The notes under the pieces are model-generated. The model did no database searches and was not told where the DNA came from. It was given only the letters and a program-made list of their open reading frames with translations. Source: Baffinella frigidus (lineage: Eukaryota > Cryptophyceae > Cryptomonadales > Baffinellaceae). From it: a DNA stretch of 14,482 bases. This document shows positions 7,224 to 13,535 of the stretch, in pieces; position 1 is the stretch's first letter; every line of letters begins with the position of its first letter. Where the stretch lies: contig MU646360.1 of assembly GCA_026770585.1 (NCBI GenBank), positions 129,642 through 144,123 of the forward strand, read 5' to 3'. Position numbers and translations under genes: made by a program.

Positions 7224-7957
7224 GTCAACCTGTCGGACGTCCGCTCGCTCGTCAGTCTCCGCCGAGCTAGCAGTGGGATGGGGGGGTCGCAGAAGGCTGA
7301 GACGGGGCGGGGGAGATGTCAGGTTCCGAACAGGGAACAAGCCCTCCTCCTTTGCAAGCGTACAAACGTGTTCATGCCTAACTCTCGTTGCAGACTCCGC
7401 ACTCCACAGCCCGGACTCGCGCAAGAAAAGCAGGTAGACAGCGCGGCAGCAGGGCGATCCTCCGCTGAGCGAGACGCTGCACGAACCTAGGGGAGCCAGC
7501 GTAACAACAGAGGAGGGACCAACCTCGGATCCGGCCACCGAACCTTCGACCCGGCCACTTTGAAAGAAAATTGACTTTGAAAGGGGAAGACCCAGAGACC
7601 CCACAGGTGACGTCACCATCCTCTGTCTGTCCCAGTCTGTGCACCTTCCTGCCCTAAACCCTTCTTGCTTCTGACCTCCAGGAAGCGGCGGGGGTGTATG
7701 ACGCGCCCGCCTCGCGCCTCCCGCTCGTTCCTCGCGGCCTGATCGTTTTTTTTCGTGGAAGTTCGGAATTGACCTTTCAACTGGGGGACGCAGTTTGAGG
7801 TTTGTTTGGGGGGCTTGGCGACGAAGCTGGGACAGAGCTGCGGAAGGAGCGAAACGGTCGTGGGGGGCAGAACATGCGCGGTGCAGTGCGGTGCACGTGA
7901 GCAGGGCGCTCAGTTTGTCGTGGTTCTCAAGGCGAGGAAAACGAGTGTGGAGCAGCA
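7224..7957. promoter_or_regulatory. Intergenic region between divergent genes, candidate bidirectional promoter
   Basis: About 730 bases separate the two putative start codons. The stretch is GC-rich and free of the foldback families that fill the rest of the window. It probably holds both 5' untranslated regions and promoters. A perfect 12-base palindrome with a TGACGTCA centre lies at 7606-7617. I see no clear TATA box. Open frames here on both strands look like composition effects. Confidence 0.45.
7606..7617. promoter_or_regulatory. GGTGACGTCACC palindrome, bZIP/CRE-type site candidate
   Basis: The 12-base perfect palindrome contains TGACGTCA, the consensus of CRE-type bZIP transcription factor sites. 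It lies roughly midway between the two divergent starts. Its function here is inferred only from motif and place. Confidence 0.35.
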
Positions 7958-8139
7958 ATGACGGCGTCCATCGTTCAGGGAGTGATCAATCGGTGAGTCC
8001 AGCGCCCCCCGCGCCCCTCCTGACCGCCCTCAGAGGCCAACTGTTCGGATCGGAGCGGTGTCTCCCGCATTCGGACTTGTTAGATGTGAAGCTGCCAGGA
8101 GCCGGCTTCAGCGGTACAGTTCCGGACCAACCTGCTCAG
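7958..8139 (+). CDS. Exons 1-2 of a putative chorein-domain (VPS13/ATG2-like) lipid transfer protein
   Basis: Exon 1 (7958-7992) starts ATG ACG GCG and ends at a strong donor GTGAGT. A 41-base intron ends CCGCCCTCAG at 8033. Exon 2 (8034-8139) ends CAG followed by GTGAGC. Together they encode 47 residues, MTASIVQGVINRG... through LPGAGFSGTV to DQPAQ, ending in phase 0. The ATG is the first after an in-frame stop at 7898-7900, which cuts off an upstream in-frame ATG at 7874. On their own these residues are not diagnostic. The family call comes from the downstream exons, which continue in phase (11845, 13536). In VPS13/ATG2-type proteins the extreme N-terminus is the chorein domain that caps a long groove carrying phospholipids between membranes at contact sites; that role is family knowledge. 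The next intron is about 3.6-3.7 kb and packed with repeats. The rest of this normally very large protein is outside the window. Confidence 0.55.
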
Positions 8140-8212
8140 GTGAGCAACCTCCCACGAATCTTTGCCCCCCCCAAAACACACACACACGGATTGCCCCCCC
8201 CCGCCTAGGGGA

Positions 8213-8345
8213 GACTTATCAGCACATATGTCAGCTGTTTTGCTGATATTGCTGATAAGTGCTTATACGTATCAGCACCCAGCTGACAATAATAGTTTGT
8301 TGGCGAGTGGGAGCGGTTCTATCCCGCTCCCACTCGCCAACAAAC
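8213..8345. mobile_element. Palindrome cluster at the start of the long intron
   Basis: GTTTGTTGGCGAGTGGGAGC (8295-8314) faces its exact inverted complement at 8324-8345, with a six-base loop. Just upstream CTTATCAGCA (8216) faces TGCTGATAAG, and GTGCTTATACGTATCAGCAC is itself nearly palindromic. Confidence 0.75.
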
Positions 8346-8348
8346 TTT

Positions 8349-8530
8349 TTGTCGGTCGATGTCTTTTGCATGTGTCTTTCTATTATTTTTGCGGTGCATG
8401 CCCCCCGATTTCGGGCGACTTCTCGTACAAATCAGGTCAGAAACCGAAAACCCGCAATCGAAAGTCAACAGTTTCCAAGAGAGAAAGTTCGGCCGCGGTA
8501 AAATCACTTGTAAAAGGCATCGACCGACAA
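8349..8530. mobile_element. Foldback element Q (TTGTCGGTCGATG ends)
   Basis: TTGTCGGTCGATG faces CATCGACCGACAA at 8518-8530; the match continues more weakly through CTTTTGCA. It lies back to back with the preceding hairpin. There is no clear second copy in the window. Confidence 0.75.
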
Positions 8531-8553
8531 CCCAACCCACTGAGTGGCAACCT

Positions 8554-8720
8554 CGTCACGCAAGCTTCCAGCCCTGGAGGGCTTTTCTGGGCCCTGAAGC
8601 GGATCAAATCCCTTTTCGAGGCCTGAAATGTTTCAAAGTCTGAAAAAGGGGTGAGTGTAGAGGGGATTTGATCCGCTTCAGGTCCCAAAAAGCCCATCAG
8701 GGCTGGAAGCTTGCGTAACG
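8554..8720. mobile_element. Foldback element R, long near-perfect arms
   Basis: CGTCACGCAAGCTTCCAGCC...AAGCGGATCAAATCCC faces GGGATTTGATCCGCTTCAGG...GGCTGGAAGCTTGCGTAACG. The arms are about 60 bases with few mismatches and the loop is about 45 bases. If transcribed as part of the intron it would fold into a long RNA hairpin. Confidence 0.88.
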
Positions 8721-8722
8721 AA

Positions 8723-9010
8723 ACCTCCCACCAGTCTTCAGAGAGCGACCGAATCCTAGCTAGGAGAGGGGTCGAAAGTTGAGGTCTCACGGCTACCCAC
8801 TAGCCCTCCGAGGTGGCTCAAATAGTGCCCTGGAACCCTTTTAGATTTAGAAGCTCGGACCGACCTCCACAGCTCAAAAGTTAACACATTTTACCTTGAA
8901 AATCAACTTTTGAACAATAGTTCCAGAGCACTATTTGAGCCTCCTCGGAGGGCTGGTGGACTGGCAACCTCCCACCTCTCTTCAGACAGCGACCGAATCC
9001 TAGCTCTGTC
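8723..9010. repeat. Direct repeat around family N copy 2
   Basis: CCTCCCACCAGTCTTCAGAG and AGCGACCGAATCCTAGCT (8725-8762) recur as CCTCCCACCTCTCTTCAGAC and AGCGACCGAATCCTAGCT (about 8968-9005). The second is followed by CTGTCTCAG, resembling a family H or I end. Confidence 0.7.
8797..8959. mobile_element. Family N foldback element, copy 2
   Basis: CCACTAGCCCTCCGAGGTGG and CTCAAATAGTGCCCTGG face CCAGAGCACTATTTGAG and CCTCCTCGGAGGGCTGGTGG. The interior (CTCAAAAGTTAACAC, AATCAACTTTTGAACA) differs from copy 1 at 5791-5932. Confidence 0.85.
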
Positions 9011-9029
9011 TCAGTCCATATCTGTTCAG

Positions 9030-9217
9030 CACCAATCTCATCGCGGCGAGTATTTTAACAAAATACGATTTCGGGGATCTCCGATCCGATTTGCAACGAA
9101 ATTTACTACACAGGCTTGAATTTTTTTAAAAGTATAGACAAATCGTGTGGTAATTTTCGCTGAAAATACTTTTAAAATCGTATTTTGTCAAAATACTCGT
9201 CCGGATGAAATCTGGTG
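9030..9217. mobile_element. Family L foldback element, copy 2, with AAATTTACTACACAG core
   Basis: CACCAATCTCATCGCGGCGA and GTATTTTAACAAAATACGAT face ATCGTATTTTGTCAAAATAC and TCGTCCGGATGAAATCTGGT. The inner core runs from AAATTTACTACACAG (9099) to GTGTGGTAATTTTCGC (9145-9160), the same core ends seen in family F. The left arm shares CGGGGATCTCCGAT with copy 1. Confidence 0.85.
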
Positions 9218-9490
9218 AGCCTGGGGCTGTCTTCGCCCCAAAGTTGATGTGTACCGCAAACCCAGAATGACAAATTGAGAATTGTCTGTCAATAGCCACC
9301 CAGCGGACTTCGAAGGGATTTCGAATAACCCTTAAGCGATAAGGCCTACGACCCTACGGTAGGCAATCCGTAGGGACATAGGGGGGGTTTCCTACGGATA
9401 AGGTAACGGAAAGGTGGCCCGATTTGGGCCGAAAATGCCTTGGAAGCCCGCTGTGTGGGTCTGTCAACCTCACTGAGGCAGAGCTAGAAA
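9207..9490 (-). repeat. Family I repeat interrupted by a family C element
   Basis: An inverted family I copy (GTTGATGTGTACCGCAAACC, AGAATGACAAATTGAGAATT) is split at 9292 and resumes at 9460 with CTGTCAACCTCACTGAGGCA and GAGCTAGA. The eight bases TCTGTCAA stand on both sides (9285-9292 and 9460-9467). Confidence 0.75.
9296..9459. mobile_element. Family C foldback element, copy 5
   Basis: CCACCCAGCGGACTTCGAAG faces CTTGGAAGCCCGCTGTGTGG. The core is ACCCTACGGTAGGCAATCCG. It sits inside a family I copy with a probable 8-base target duplication TCTGTCAA; three extra bases TAG stand at the left junction. Confidence 0.82.
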
Positions 9491-9593
9491 TCGCCTTCTT
9501 TGGCGCCCTTGATTTGTGCTGGAGCCCGCCGGATTCCCGCTGGCGTTTGAGCCTTTCGCACAGTTGCCGAGGCTAACTGATAGATATTCCCTG

Positions 9594-9743
9594 CCACCAA
9601 CCCTCACGACTTGGGCAAATCGACGATTTTCAATTCGGGATTTCAAGGGGTTTGAAGTCGGAATCCGACTTCAACGGCTCCAATTCCCCTTGAAATCGGG
9701 AAATCGAAAATCGTCGATTTGCCCAAGCCGTGAGGGTTGGTGG
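9594..9743. mobile_element. Family O foldback element, copy 2
   Basis: CCACCAACCCTCACGACTTG and GGCAAATCGACGATTTTC face GAAAATCGTCGATTTGCCC and AAGCCGTGAGGGTTGGTGG. Inside, TTTGAAGTCGGA and TCCGACTTCAA form a second stem. The arms exceed 60 bases with few mismatches. Confidence 0.88.
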
Positions 9744-9784
9744 TGGTACAGAACATCATTGTCTGTCATCCCGACTGAGGACGA

Positions 9785-9912
9785 CTAGCTCTGCCTCTCT
9801 CGGGTTGACTGTTAGACTATTCTCAAGTTGACAGTCCAGGTCCGCAGTACAAACCCGTCAACTTTGGCGCAGAAAAGACCCCGGGTTCTCCAAATTGGCG
9901 AGCCCGAACCAG
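9785..9912 (+). repeat. Family I repeat, best forward copy
   Basis: The order is CTAGCTCTGCCTCTCTCGGG, ACTATTCTCAAGTTGACAGT, CCGTCAACTTTGGCGCAG, then AAATTGGCGAGCCCG. At least eight related copies or fragments occur in the window, making it the commonest repeat here. I do not see terminal inverted repeats, so its class is open. Confidence 0.7.
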
Positions 9913-10092
9913 CCTTTGAGTATCTCTCTCTCCCTCTCTTTCTCGCAAGGAGGCTCATAACCAGGCGTGGGCCGAGTCGCCGCTCCCGCCGCACCGAGGT
10001 CTCTCTCTCTCTCTCTCTCTCTCGCTCGCTCGCAGTATCTCTCTCTCCCTCTCGTTCTCCAAATTGGCGAGCCCGAACCAGCCTTCGAGACA
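9890..10092. repeat. CT microsatellite inside a duplicated CCAAATTGGCGAGCCCG block
   Basis: TTCTCCAAATTGGCGAGCCC followed by GAACCAGCCTT occurs at 9890 and again at 10056. Between them are (CT)n runs, the longest at about 10000-10022, with CGCTCGCTCG. The duplication probably arose by slippage across the CT tract. Confidence 0.75.
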
Positions 10093-10093
10093 G

Positions 10094-10302
10094 CCACTCG
10101 AGGCTAGAAATGTGACCATTTTAAAACTGGGATTCTTTCACAAGTGAAGGGGGGAAACGGTTGGGTGTAGTAATTTTCACAGAAATAGGGGCGTTTGGTC
10201 ACGTTACTGGGGGAATTGCCCCACGTGACCAGGTCTGCCCGCGACTGGTACTAAATTTAACAATCACCCATTTAAAATACTCCATCTTCCAGCCTCGAGT
10301 GG
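10094..10302 (-). mobile_element. Family D foldback element, copy 2 (inverted)
   Basis: The left end CCACTCGAGGCTAGAAATGT equals the reversed right end of copy 1 (1308-1517). The right end is TACTCCATCTTCCAGCCTCG followed by AGTGG. GTGTAGTAATTTTCAC (10165-10180) and TTTGGTCACGTTACTGGGGG (10194) are the two inner modules seen in other families. Confidence 0.85.
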
Positions 10303-10314
10303 AGAGCTAGAGCG

Positions 10315-10350
10315 CTGTGCAGAGAAGTTGGCCACGGGGAATAATGGGAA
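10315..10350. repeat. Short repeat with inverted partner at 14241-14272
   Basis: GTGCAGAGAAGTTGGCCACG followed by GGGAATAATG is matched in reverse complement by CATTATTTCCGTGGCCAACT followed by TCTCTGCAC near the right end of the window. About 32 bases are shared with three differences. The pair spans 3.9 kb. Confidence 0.7.
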
Positions 10351-10439
10351 ATCAAGAAATTGGAGCCATGTTGTCAACTTTTGAGAAATTATTGTACTAA
10401 ATTTCCCAAAAGATGTGCAGACGGAGCCCGCGGCCATCA

Positions 10440-10510
10440 CGTCTTAAGTTGACGGATTTGTACCGCACACCCAGCATGACAACTTACGGATAGTCCGACT
10501 GGGTGGCAGG
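10440..10510 (-). repeat. Family I repeat, inverted partial copy
   Basis: AGTTGACGGATTTGTACCGC and ACACCCAGCATGACAACTTA match the middle of family I in reverse complement. Confidence 0.7.
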
Positions 10511-10535
10511 TTTCTCCACAAGTACCTGAAGAATG

Positions 10536-10855
10536 TGCAAACGGAGCACGCGGCCATCATGTCAGGCGAGGTTTGCCTCCAACCACTTTCGGCTTTGTGA
10601 TCCACTAGCCCTCCGAACTGGACCAAACCCCGTTTTTAGCTCCCCCGATTTCCTTCCTGGCAAGCGTCGAAATCGAGGCGAATGGCTCAAAATCCAGCCT
10701 GCAATCCGAAACGTCAGATGCACGATTTGGTCCGCGGCCATCATGTCTGGCGAGGTTTGCATCCCACCACTTTCGGGGTTGGGGCTCACCAGCCCTCCGA
10801 AGTGGACCAAATCCCGATTTGAGCTTTCCCGATTTCCGCCTGGCAAGCGTCGAAT
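10536..10855. repeat. Tandem duplication, about 183-base unit
   Basis: GGCCATCATGTCAGGCGAGG...CTAGCCCTCCGAACTGGACC...TGGCAAGCGTCGA (10551-10670) recurs at 10734-10852 with about 85-90 percent match by eye. GGAGCACGCGGCCATCATGT variants also appear at 10423 and 11254, so this short piece has four copies. Frames through both copies are open on each strand, but I see no gene signal such as splice sites or consistent protein. Confidence 0.7.
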
Positions 10856-11101
10856 TCCACTTTCGGGGTTGGGGTTGGTTTACAAACCCTGCAAGTGGCT
10901 GCGTACAACCTCTTTTAGACACCCGCTTTTAGAGAATATACGTGGGAATCGGTCACGTCCCTCCGCTCTTTCAGAGCCCCAACTTAATGCCATCGAGTTG
11001 ACTTTTGATTGACCCCCATCACGTCTAAAGTGGTGTTGGACACCTGCCTGACCGTGCTGGACACTGGCCTAAGAGTGCCGGACACACTAATTGGGTGACG
11101 T

Positions 11102-11231
11102 CCTGAAAGCCGGGTAGTTAGGCCTACGGTATTGCCTACGGTACGCCGTAGGGCCCCTAGGACCTAATGTTTCGTAGGACCCCCTCTAGGCCCCTACGGC
11201 CTACCGTAGGCTTAACTACCCGGGTTTCAGG
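11102..11231. mobile_element. Foldback element with CCTGAAAGCCGGGTAGTTAG ends
   Basis: CCTGAAAGCCGGGTAGTTAG faces CTTAACTACCCGGGTTTCAG. Then GCCTACGGTATTGCCTACGG on one side and CCTACGGCCTACCGTAGG on the other form the inner stem, related to the family C core. Another example of that core with different arms. Confidence 0.82.
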
Positions 11232-11280
11232 CCGCTATCCTATGAAACTGACGGAGCACGCGCCCATCATGTCCGGCGAG

Positions 11281-11400
11281 GACACTCGCTATGACCCCCT
11301 CCTCTCCTCCCCCTTCAGGTATTAGGGTTGATGCTTCAGGGGTCAGGGTCTGGGGTCAGGGGTTCAGGGGTTCAGGGGTCAGGGGTCAGGGGTTAGGGTT
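11281..11400 (+). pseudogene. Orphan copy of the exon-4 tail and the following G-rich intron start
   Basis: ACTCGCTATGACCCCCTCCT through CCTTCAGGTATTAGGGTTGA matches the end of the chorein exon 4 copies (13600-13650, 13785-13835), including the GTATTAGG donor. It is followed by the same GGGGTCAGGGGTTCAGGGG tract. The coding part upstream of ATGACC is missing, so this is a fragment lying before exon 3. Confidence 0.6.
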
Positions 11401-11401
11401 T

Positions 11402-11431
11402 AATTAAGGGGGGGACGTCACCCCCTTAATT
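11402..11431. repeat. Short perfect hairpin
   Basis: AATTAAGGGGG faces CCCCCTTAATT with loop GGACGTCA. Two direct repeats of TTGACTGAACC follow at 11448 and 11474. From 11432 to 11690 I see nothing else. Confidence 0.6.
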
Positions 11432-11699
11432 CCAGCCACGAAAATCAGTTGACTGAACCAGCCACGAACCGCACTTGACTGAACCGAATAGCGTTTGTAC
11501 CAGACGACAACTAAACTTCAGAGATTCTGACCAAGTCCCAGCCCAGAATAGATTCTATTTCGAAAGGCGTTCATCTAAATGATTTCTAGTACACACCCAG
11601 GTATTCTAAACCCCTACACGTAGTAAAGCTCAGAAATGGCTCCAAGCCCCCTCCCCCCAAAACATAACTGATCCACGTTTAAACTCTGCTAGGCAACAG

Positions 11700-11736
11700 G
11701 TCGTGTTCGCCAACGTGAAGCTTCGGCTGGACGTGC
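11700..11736 (+). pseudogene. Broken copy of chorein exon 3
   Basis: After AGGCAACAG comes VVFANVKLRLDV in frame, the counterpart of VVFANVELRLDV at 11845. The copy is cut at GACGTGC, where CACCAAACCGGG of the GGTACAAA minisatellite begins. Over the 36 shared coding bases the two copies differ at seven sites, six of them synonymous (only AAG/GAG changes a residue). The acceptor is intact, so it could be spliced, but the frame then runs into repeat sequence. Confidence 0.6.
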
Positions 11737-11842
11737 CACCAAACCGGGGGGGGTCCGACACGCGCCATGCTGCAAAAACTAAAACACCCAGGTACAAAAC
11801 TAAAATACCCCGGTACAAAACTTTTAAACCCTGGCGCGAATC
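11737..11842. repeat. GGTACAAA minisatellite copy interrupting an exon
   Basis: CACCAAACCGGG, CAAAAACTAAAACACCC, AGGTACAAAACTAAAATACC and CGGTACAAAAC match the composite repeat at 118-545 near the left edge. Confidence 0.7.
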
Positions 11843-11844
11843 AG

Positions 11845-11940
11845 GTGGTGTTTGCAAACGTGGAGCTGCGGTTGGATGTGCTGCAGGAGCAGCTGGGGCT
11901 GCCGCTCGTGTTCCGAAGAGGATTCATTCAGGAGCTCAAG
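11845..11940 (+). CDS. Exon 3 of the chorein-domain protein, full copy
   Basis: After ATCAG, 32 codons in phase 0 read VVFANVELRLDVLQEQLGLP followed by LVFRRGFIQELK. This fits the chorein pattern of VPS13-type proteins, in which a VxLxNLxLxxxALxxLxLP strand-helix stretch is followed by VxxGxIxxLxLxIPW. The pattern is family knowledge recalled without alignment. It joins exon 2 (ending in phase 0) and exon 4 (beginning VVVPL) without a frame change, giving GFIQELK-VVVPL-NLL, where the usual IPW is VPL. The following bases are GTCGAG, a poor donor compared with GTGTTT and GTAACC after the two partial copies at 12169 and 12378. So either the donor is unusual, or this copy is spliced differently or is decaying. 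A telomere-like array follows immediately. Confidence 0.55.
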
Positions 11941-11943
11941 GTC

Positions 11944-12043
11944 GAGCTAAACCTACACCCTACACCCTAAACCCCAAACACTAAACACTAAACCCTCAGC
12001 CCTCAACCCTCAATTCTCAACCCTCAACCCTCAACCCTCAAAC

Positions 12044-12088
<45 letters not shown>

Positions 12089-12115
12089 CACCCTCCACCC
12101 TCAACCCTAAACTCG
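11944..12115. repeat. Telomere-like C-rich array
   Basis: Units pass from CACCCTAAACCC through AAACACTAAA to many copies of CTCAACC (period seven) and end CCCTAAACTCG. This is a degenerate CCCTAAA-type interstitial array on the plus strand. Confidence 0.85.
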
Positions 12116-12145
12116 TACAAATTCGTCAAGTTTTCGACCTTCCAG

Positions 12146-12169
12146 AGAGGATTCATTCAAGAGCTCAAG
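12146..12169 (+). pseudogene. Partial copy of chorein exon 3 (last eight codons)
   Basis: TTTTCGACCTTCCAG precedes AGAGGATTCATTCAAGAGCT followed by CAAG, reading RGFIQELK, then GTGTTT. It differs from the full copy by one synonymous base. With a plausible acceptor and donor it could act as a 24-base microexon, or be a remnant. Confidence 0.5.
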
Positions 12170-12172
12170 GTG

Positions 12173-12330
12173 TTTCACATCAGGCTCGTTTCGTGTGAAC
12201 CGTGCTTCGAATCAGGATTTTTTGTATGAACCGTGCTTCGAATCAGGCTGGTTTCTTGTGAGACGTGCCTCGATTCAGGCTTGTTTTGTGTGAGACGTGC
12301 CCCGATTCAAGATTGTTTTTTGTGAAACGC
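12173..12330. repeat. About 33-base minisatellite (CGTGCTTCGAATCAGG units)
   Basis: Units such as GAACCGTGCTTCGAATCAGG followed by ATTTTTTGTAT repeat with drift (GAGACGTGCCTCGATTCAGG and similar). The same array restarts after the next exon copy at 12388-12535. Confidence 0.8.
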
Positions 12331-12378
12331 CTGCTGAACTCCCTCGTCTACCGGCGAGGCTTCATTCAAGAGCTCCAG
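12331..12378 (+). pseudogene. Partial, diverged copy of chorein exon 3
   Basis: In frame it reads LLNSLVYRRGFIQELQ, the counterpart of LGLPLVFRRGFIQELK, then GTAACC as a good donor. Third-position changes dominate over the shared codons (CGA/CGG, GGA/GGC, CAG/CAA, GTG/GTC), while TTC/TAC and AAG/CAG are conservative replacements. No clear acceptor stands directly before it. This suggests divergence under protein-level selection. Confidence 0.5.
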
Positions 12379-12535
12379 GTAACCACATAGGGTTTTCACA
12401 TCAGGCTTGTTTCGTGTGAACCGTGCTTCGAATCAGGATTTTTTGTATGAACCGTGCTTCGAATCAGGATTTTTTGTATGAACCGTGCTTCGAATCAGGC
12501 TGGTTTCGTGTGAGCCATGCCTCGATTCTGAAGGT
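12379..12535. repeat. Second array of the CGTGCTTCGAATCAGG minisatellite
   Basis: After GTAACCACATAGGG the sequence TTTTCACATCAGGC and the approximately 33-base units repeat as at 12173-12330. Exon fragment plus minisatellite therefore form a tandemly duplicated block. A family I end (GAGCTCTGCCTCTCTCGGGT, 12537-12556) follows. Confidence 0.75.
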
Positions 12536-12559
12536 CGAGCTCTGCCTCTCTCGGGTTGA

Positions 12560-12682
12560 CTACAGGGGTACCTCGCTCATGAGAAACTGCCTGTCCCCTA
12601 GGATCACCGTAGGGCACTAGGCAGCGGCCTGCTGTAGGGTCCTAGGGGGGGTTGGTTTCTTCTGAGCGAGGTACCCCTGTAG
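12560..12682. mobile_element. Family B foldback element, complete copy
   Basis: CTACAGGGGTACCTCGCTCA faces TGAGCGAGGTACCCCTGTAG. Inner CCCCTAGGATCACCGTAGGG and GCTGTAGGGTCCTAGGGGG continue the stem. It directly abuts a family I fragment ending GGGTTGA, so it probably inserted there. Confidence 0.85.
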
Positions 12683-12808
12683 GGGCGGGTGAAGTGACAT
12701 CCCCGCACAGGGACTAGGCGACCCCCTCAGAAATCTCTAAGTCTTTTTTTGAGACTGCGGACAGAGATGTTGAACTGAGGCGACAAGAGTTCCGGGTAGG
12801 ACTACACC

Positions 12809-12947
12809 CCACACGGTGGACTACGAACCTTTCATCACAAGTCAACTTGTCTTGAGGTAAATTAACTAGACGGATTTTCTGGTGCAATTTGGTCACGTAT
12901 CCCCCTGGAATTCAGGCCTAAGGAAACCCTCGAAGCCCACTGTGTGG
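12809..12947. mobile_element. Family C-ended foldback element with a different core
   Basis: CCACACGGTGGACTACGAA faces CTCGAAGCCCACTGTGTGG, the family C ends. The interior lacks the CTACGGTAGG core and instead carries TTTGGTCACGTATCCCCCTG (12888), the module of family D. Confidence 0.75.
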
Positions 12948-13019
12948 TACCCTACCCTCATCTGGCCCACCCATAAACTCGCAACACCCCTAAACTGACT
13001 CGCGGTCCGGGAAGGACTA

Positions 13020-13145
13020 GCGCCGTAACAACCGGCAACCTAACAACCGGCAACCTGCACAACCGGCAACCTGCCGTAACAACTGGCAACCTGAACCACC
13101 GGCAACCTGCCGTAACAACCGGCAACCTGCACAGCAACCTGAACA
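13020..13145. repeat. Minisatellite with CAACCGGCAACCTGC units
   Basis: Seven or so units of AACCGGCAACCTG with spacers CGTAAC, AAC or CAC. It lies in the presumed intron before exon 4. Confidence 0.8.
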
Positions 13146-13277
13146 AAAACAGTAGCCATCTGAGACCGGGGTACATATTTCAAAAGGCTGCTGGCTTGGC
13201 GATGTTCTGCTGAGCTGTAGTATCTCAAAAAAGTAACTCTCTCTTTCACTATCTGAAACCGGGGTACATTTGAACAG

Positions 13278-13355
13278 GTTGTGGTCCCGCTGGTGAACCT
13301 CCTCCGGGAGTCGGTCCGCATCTCCTTCTCGAATGTCGAGATCGTCGCTACGACC
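13278..13355 (+). pseudogene. Chorein exon 4, copy 1, interrupted
   Basis: After TACATTTGAACAG the frame reads VVVPLVNLLRESVRISFSNV followed by EIVATT, the expected chorein continuation. Shortly after, the AAATTACTGCAC element begins (13363) and the exon end with its donor is missing. The upstream intron end CTGAAACCGGGGTACATTTG is duplicated before copy 2 at 13512-13531 with three changes. It may be a broken duplicate of 13536-13635. Confidence 0.55.
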
Positions 13356-13362
13356 CGGGGCT

Positions 13363-13498
13363 ACGAAAAATTACTGCACAACTCGATCTTACTAGTAATA
13401 GTAAAACAGTTACTAGTAATAGTAAAGCAGCTTACTAGTAATAGTAAAGCAGTAAAGCAGCTTACTAGTAAAAGTAAAGCAGTGAAGTAATTTTCGCT
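13363..13498. mobile_element. AAATTACTRCAC core element with expanded interior
   Basis: CGAAAAATTACTGCAC faces GTGAAGTAATTTTCGC. Inside, TTACTAGTAATAGTAAAGCA repeats about four times. The ends and ACTAGTAAT interior match the inner core of family F (2480-2626: TTTACTAGTAATATTAAAGC), here without the F outer arms. Confidence 0.8.
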
Positions 13499-13535
13499 CT
13501 CTTTCAACGTCTAAAACCGGGGTATATTTGAACAG

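Noticed and set aside
6948-7490. 180-codon plus-strand open frame rich in Gly, Glu and Arg
   Set aside because: It is the complement of the plastid-leader exon and its GC-rich flank; the composition is that of a shadow frame.
6684-7958. A single 424-codon minus-strand protein
   Set aside because: Only the part from 7223 downwards looks like a leader. The upstream frame is GC-driven, and the stretch below 6957 is pyrimidine-rich intron-like sequence giving serine and proline runs.
10533-11012. 159-codon frame over the tandem duplication
   Set aside because: Frames are open on both strands through a repeated unit, the two repeat copies are not read in the same frame consistently, and no splice signals or known motifs appear.
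13020-13145. Possible CRISPR-like array of short repeats
   Set aside because: Spacers are 3-6 bases and not unique; this is a eukaryotic minisatellite.
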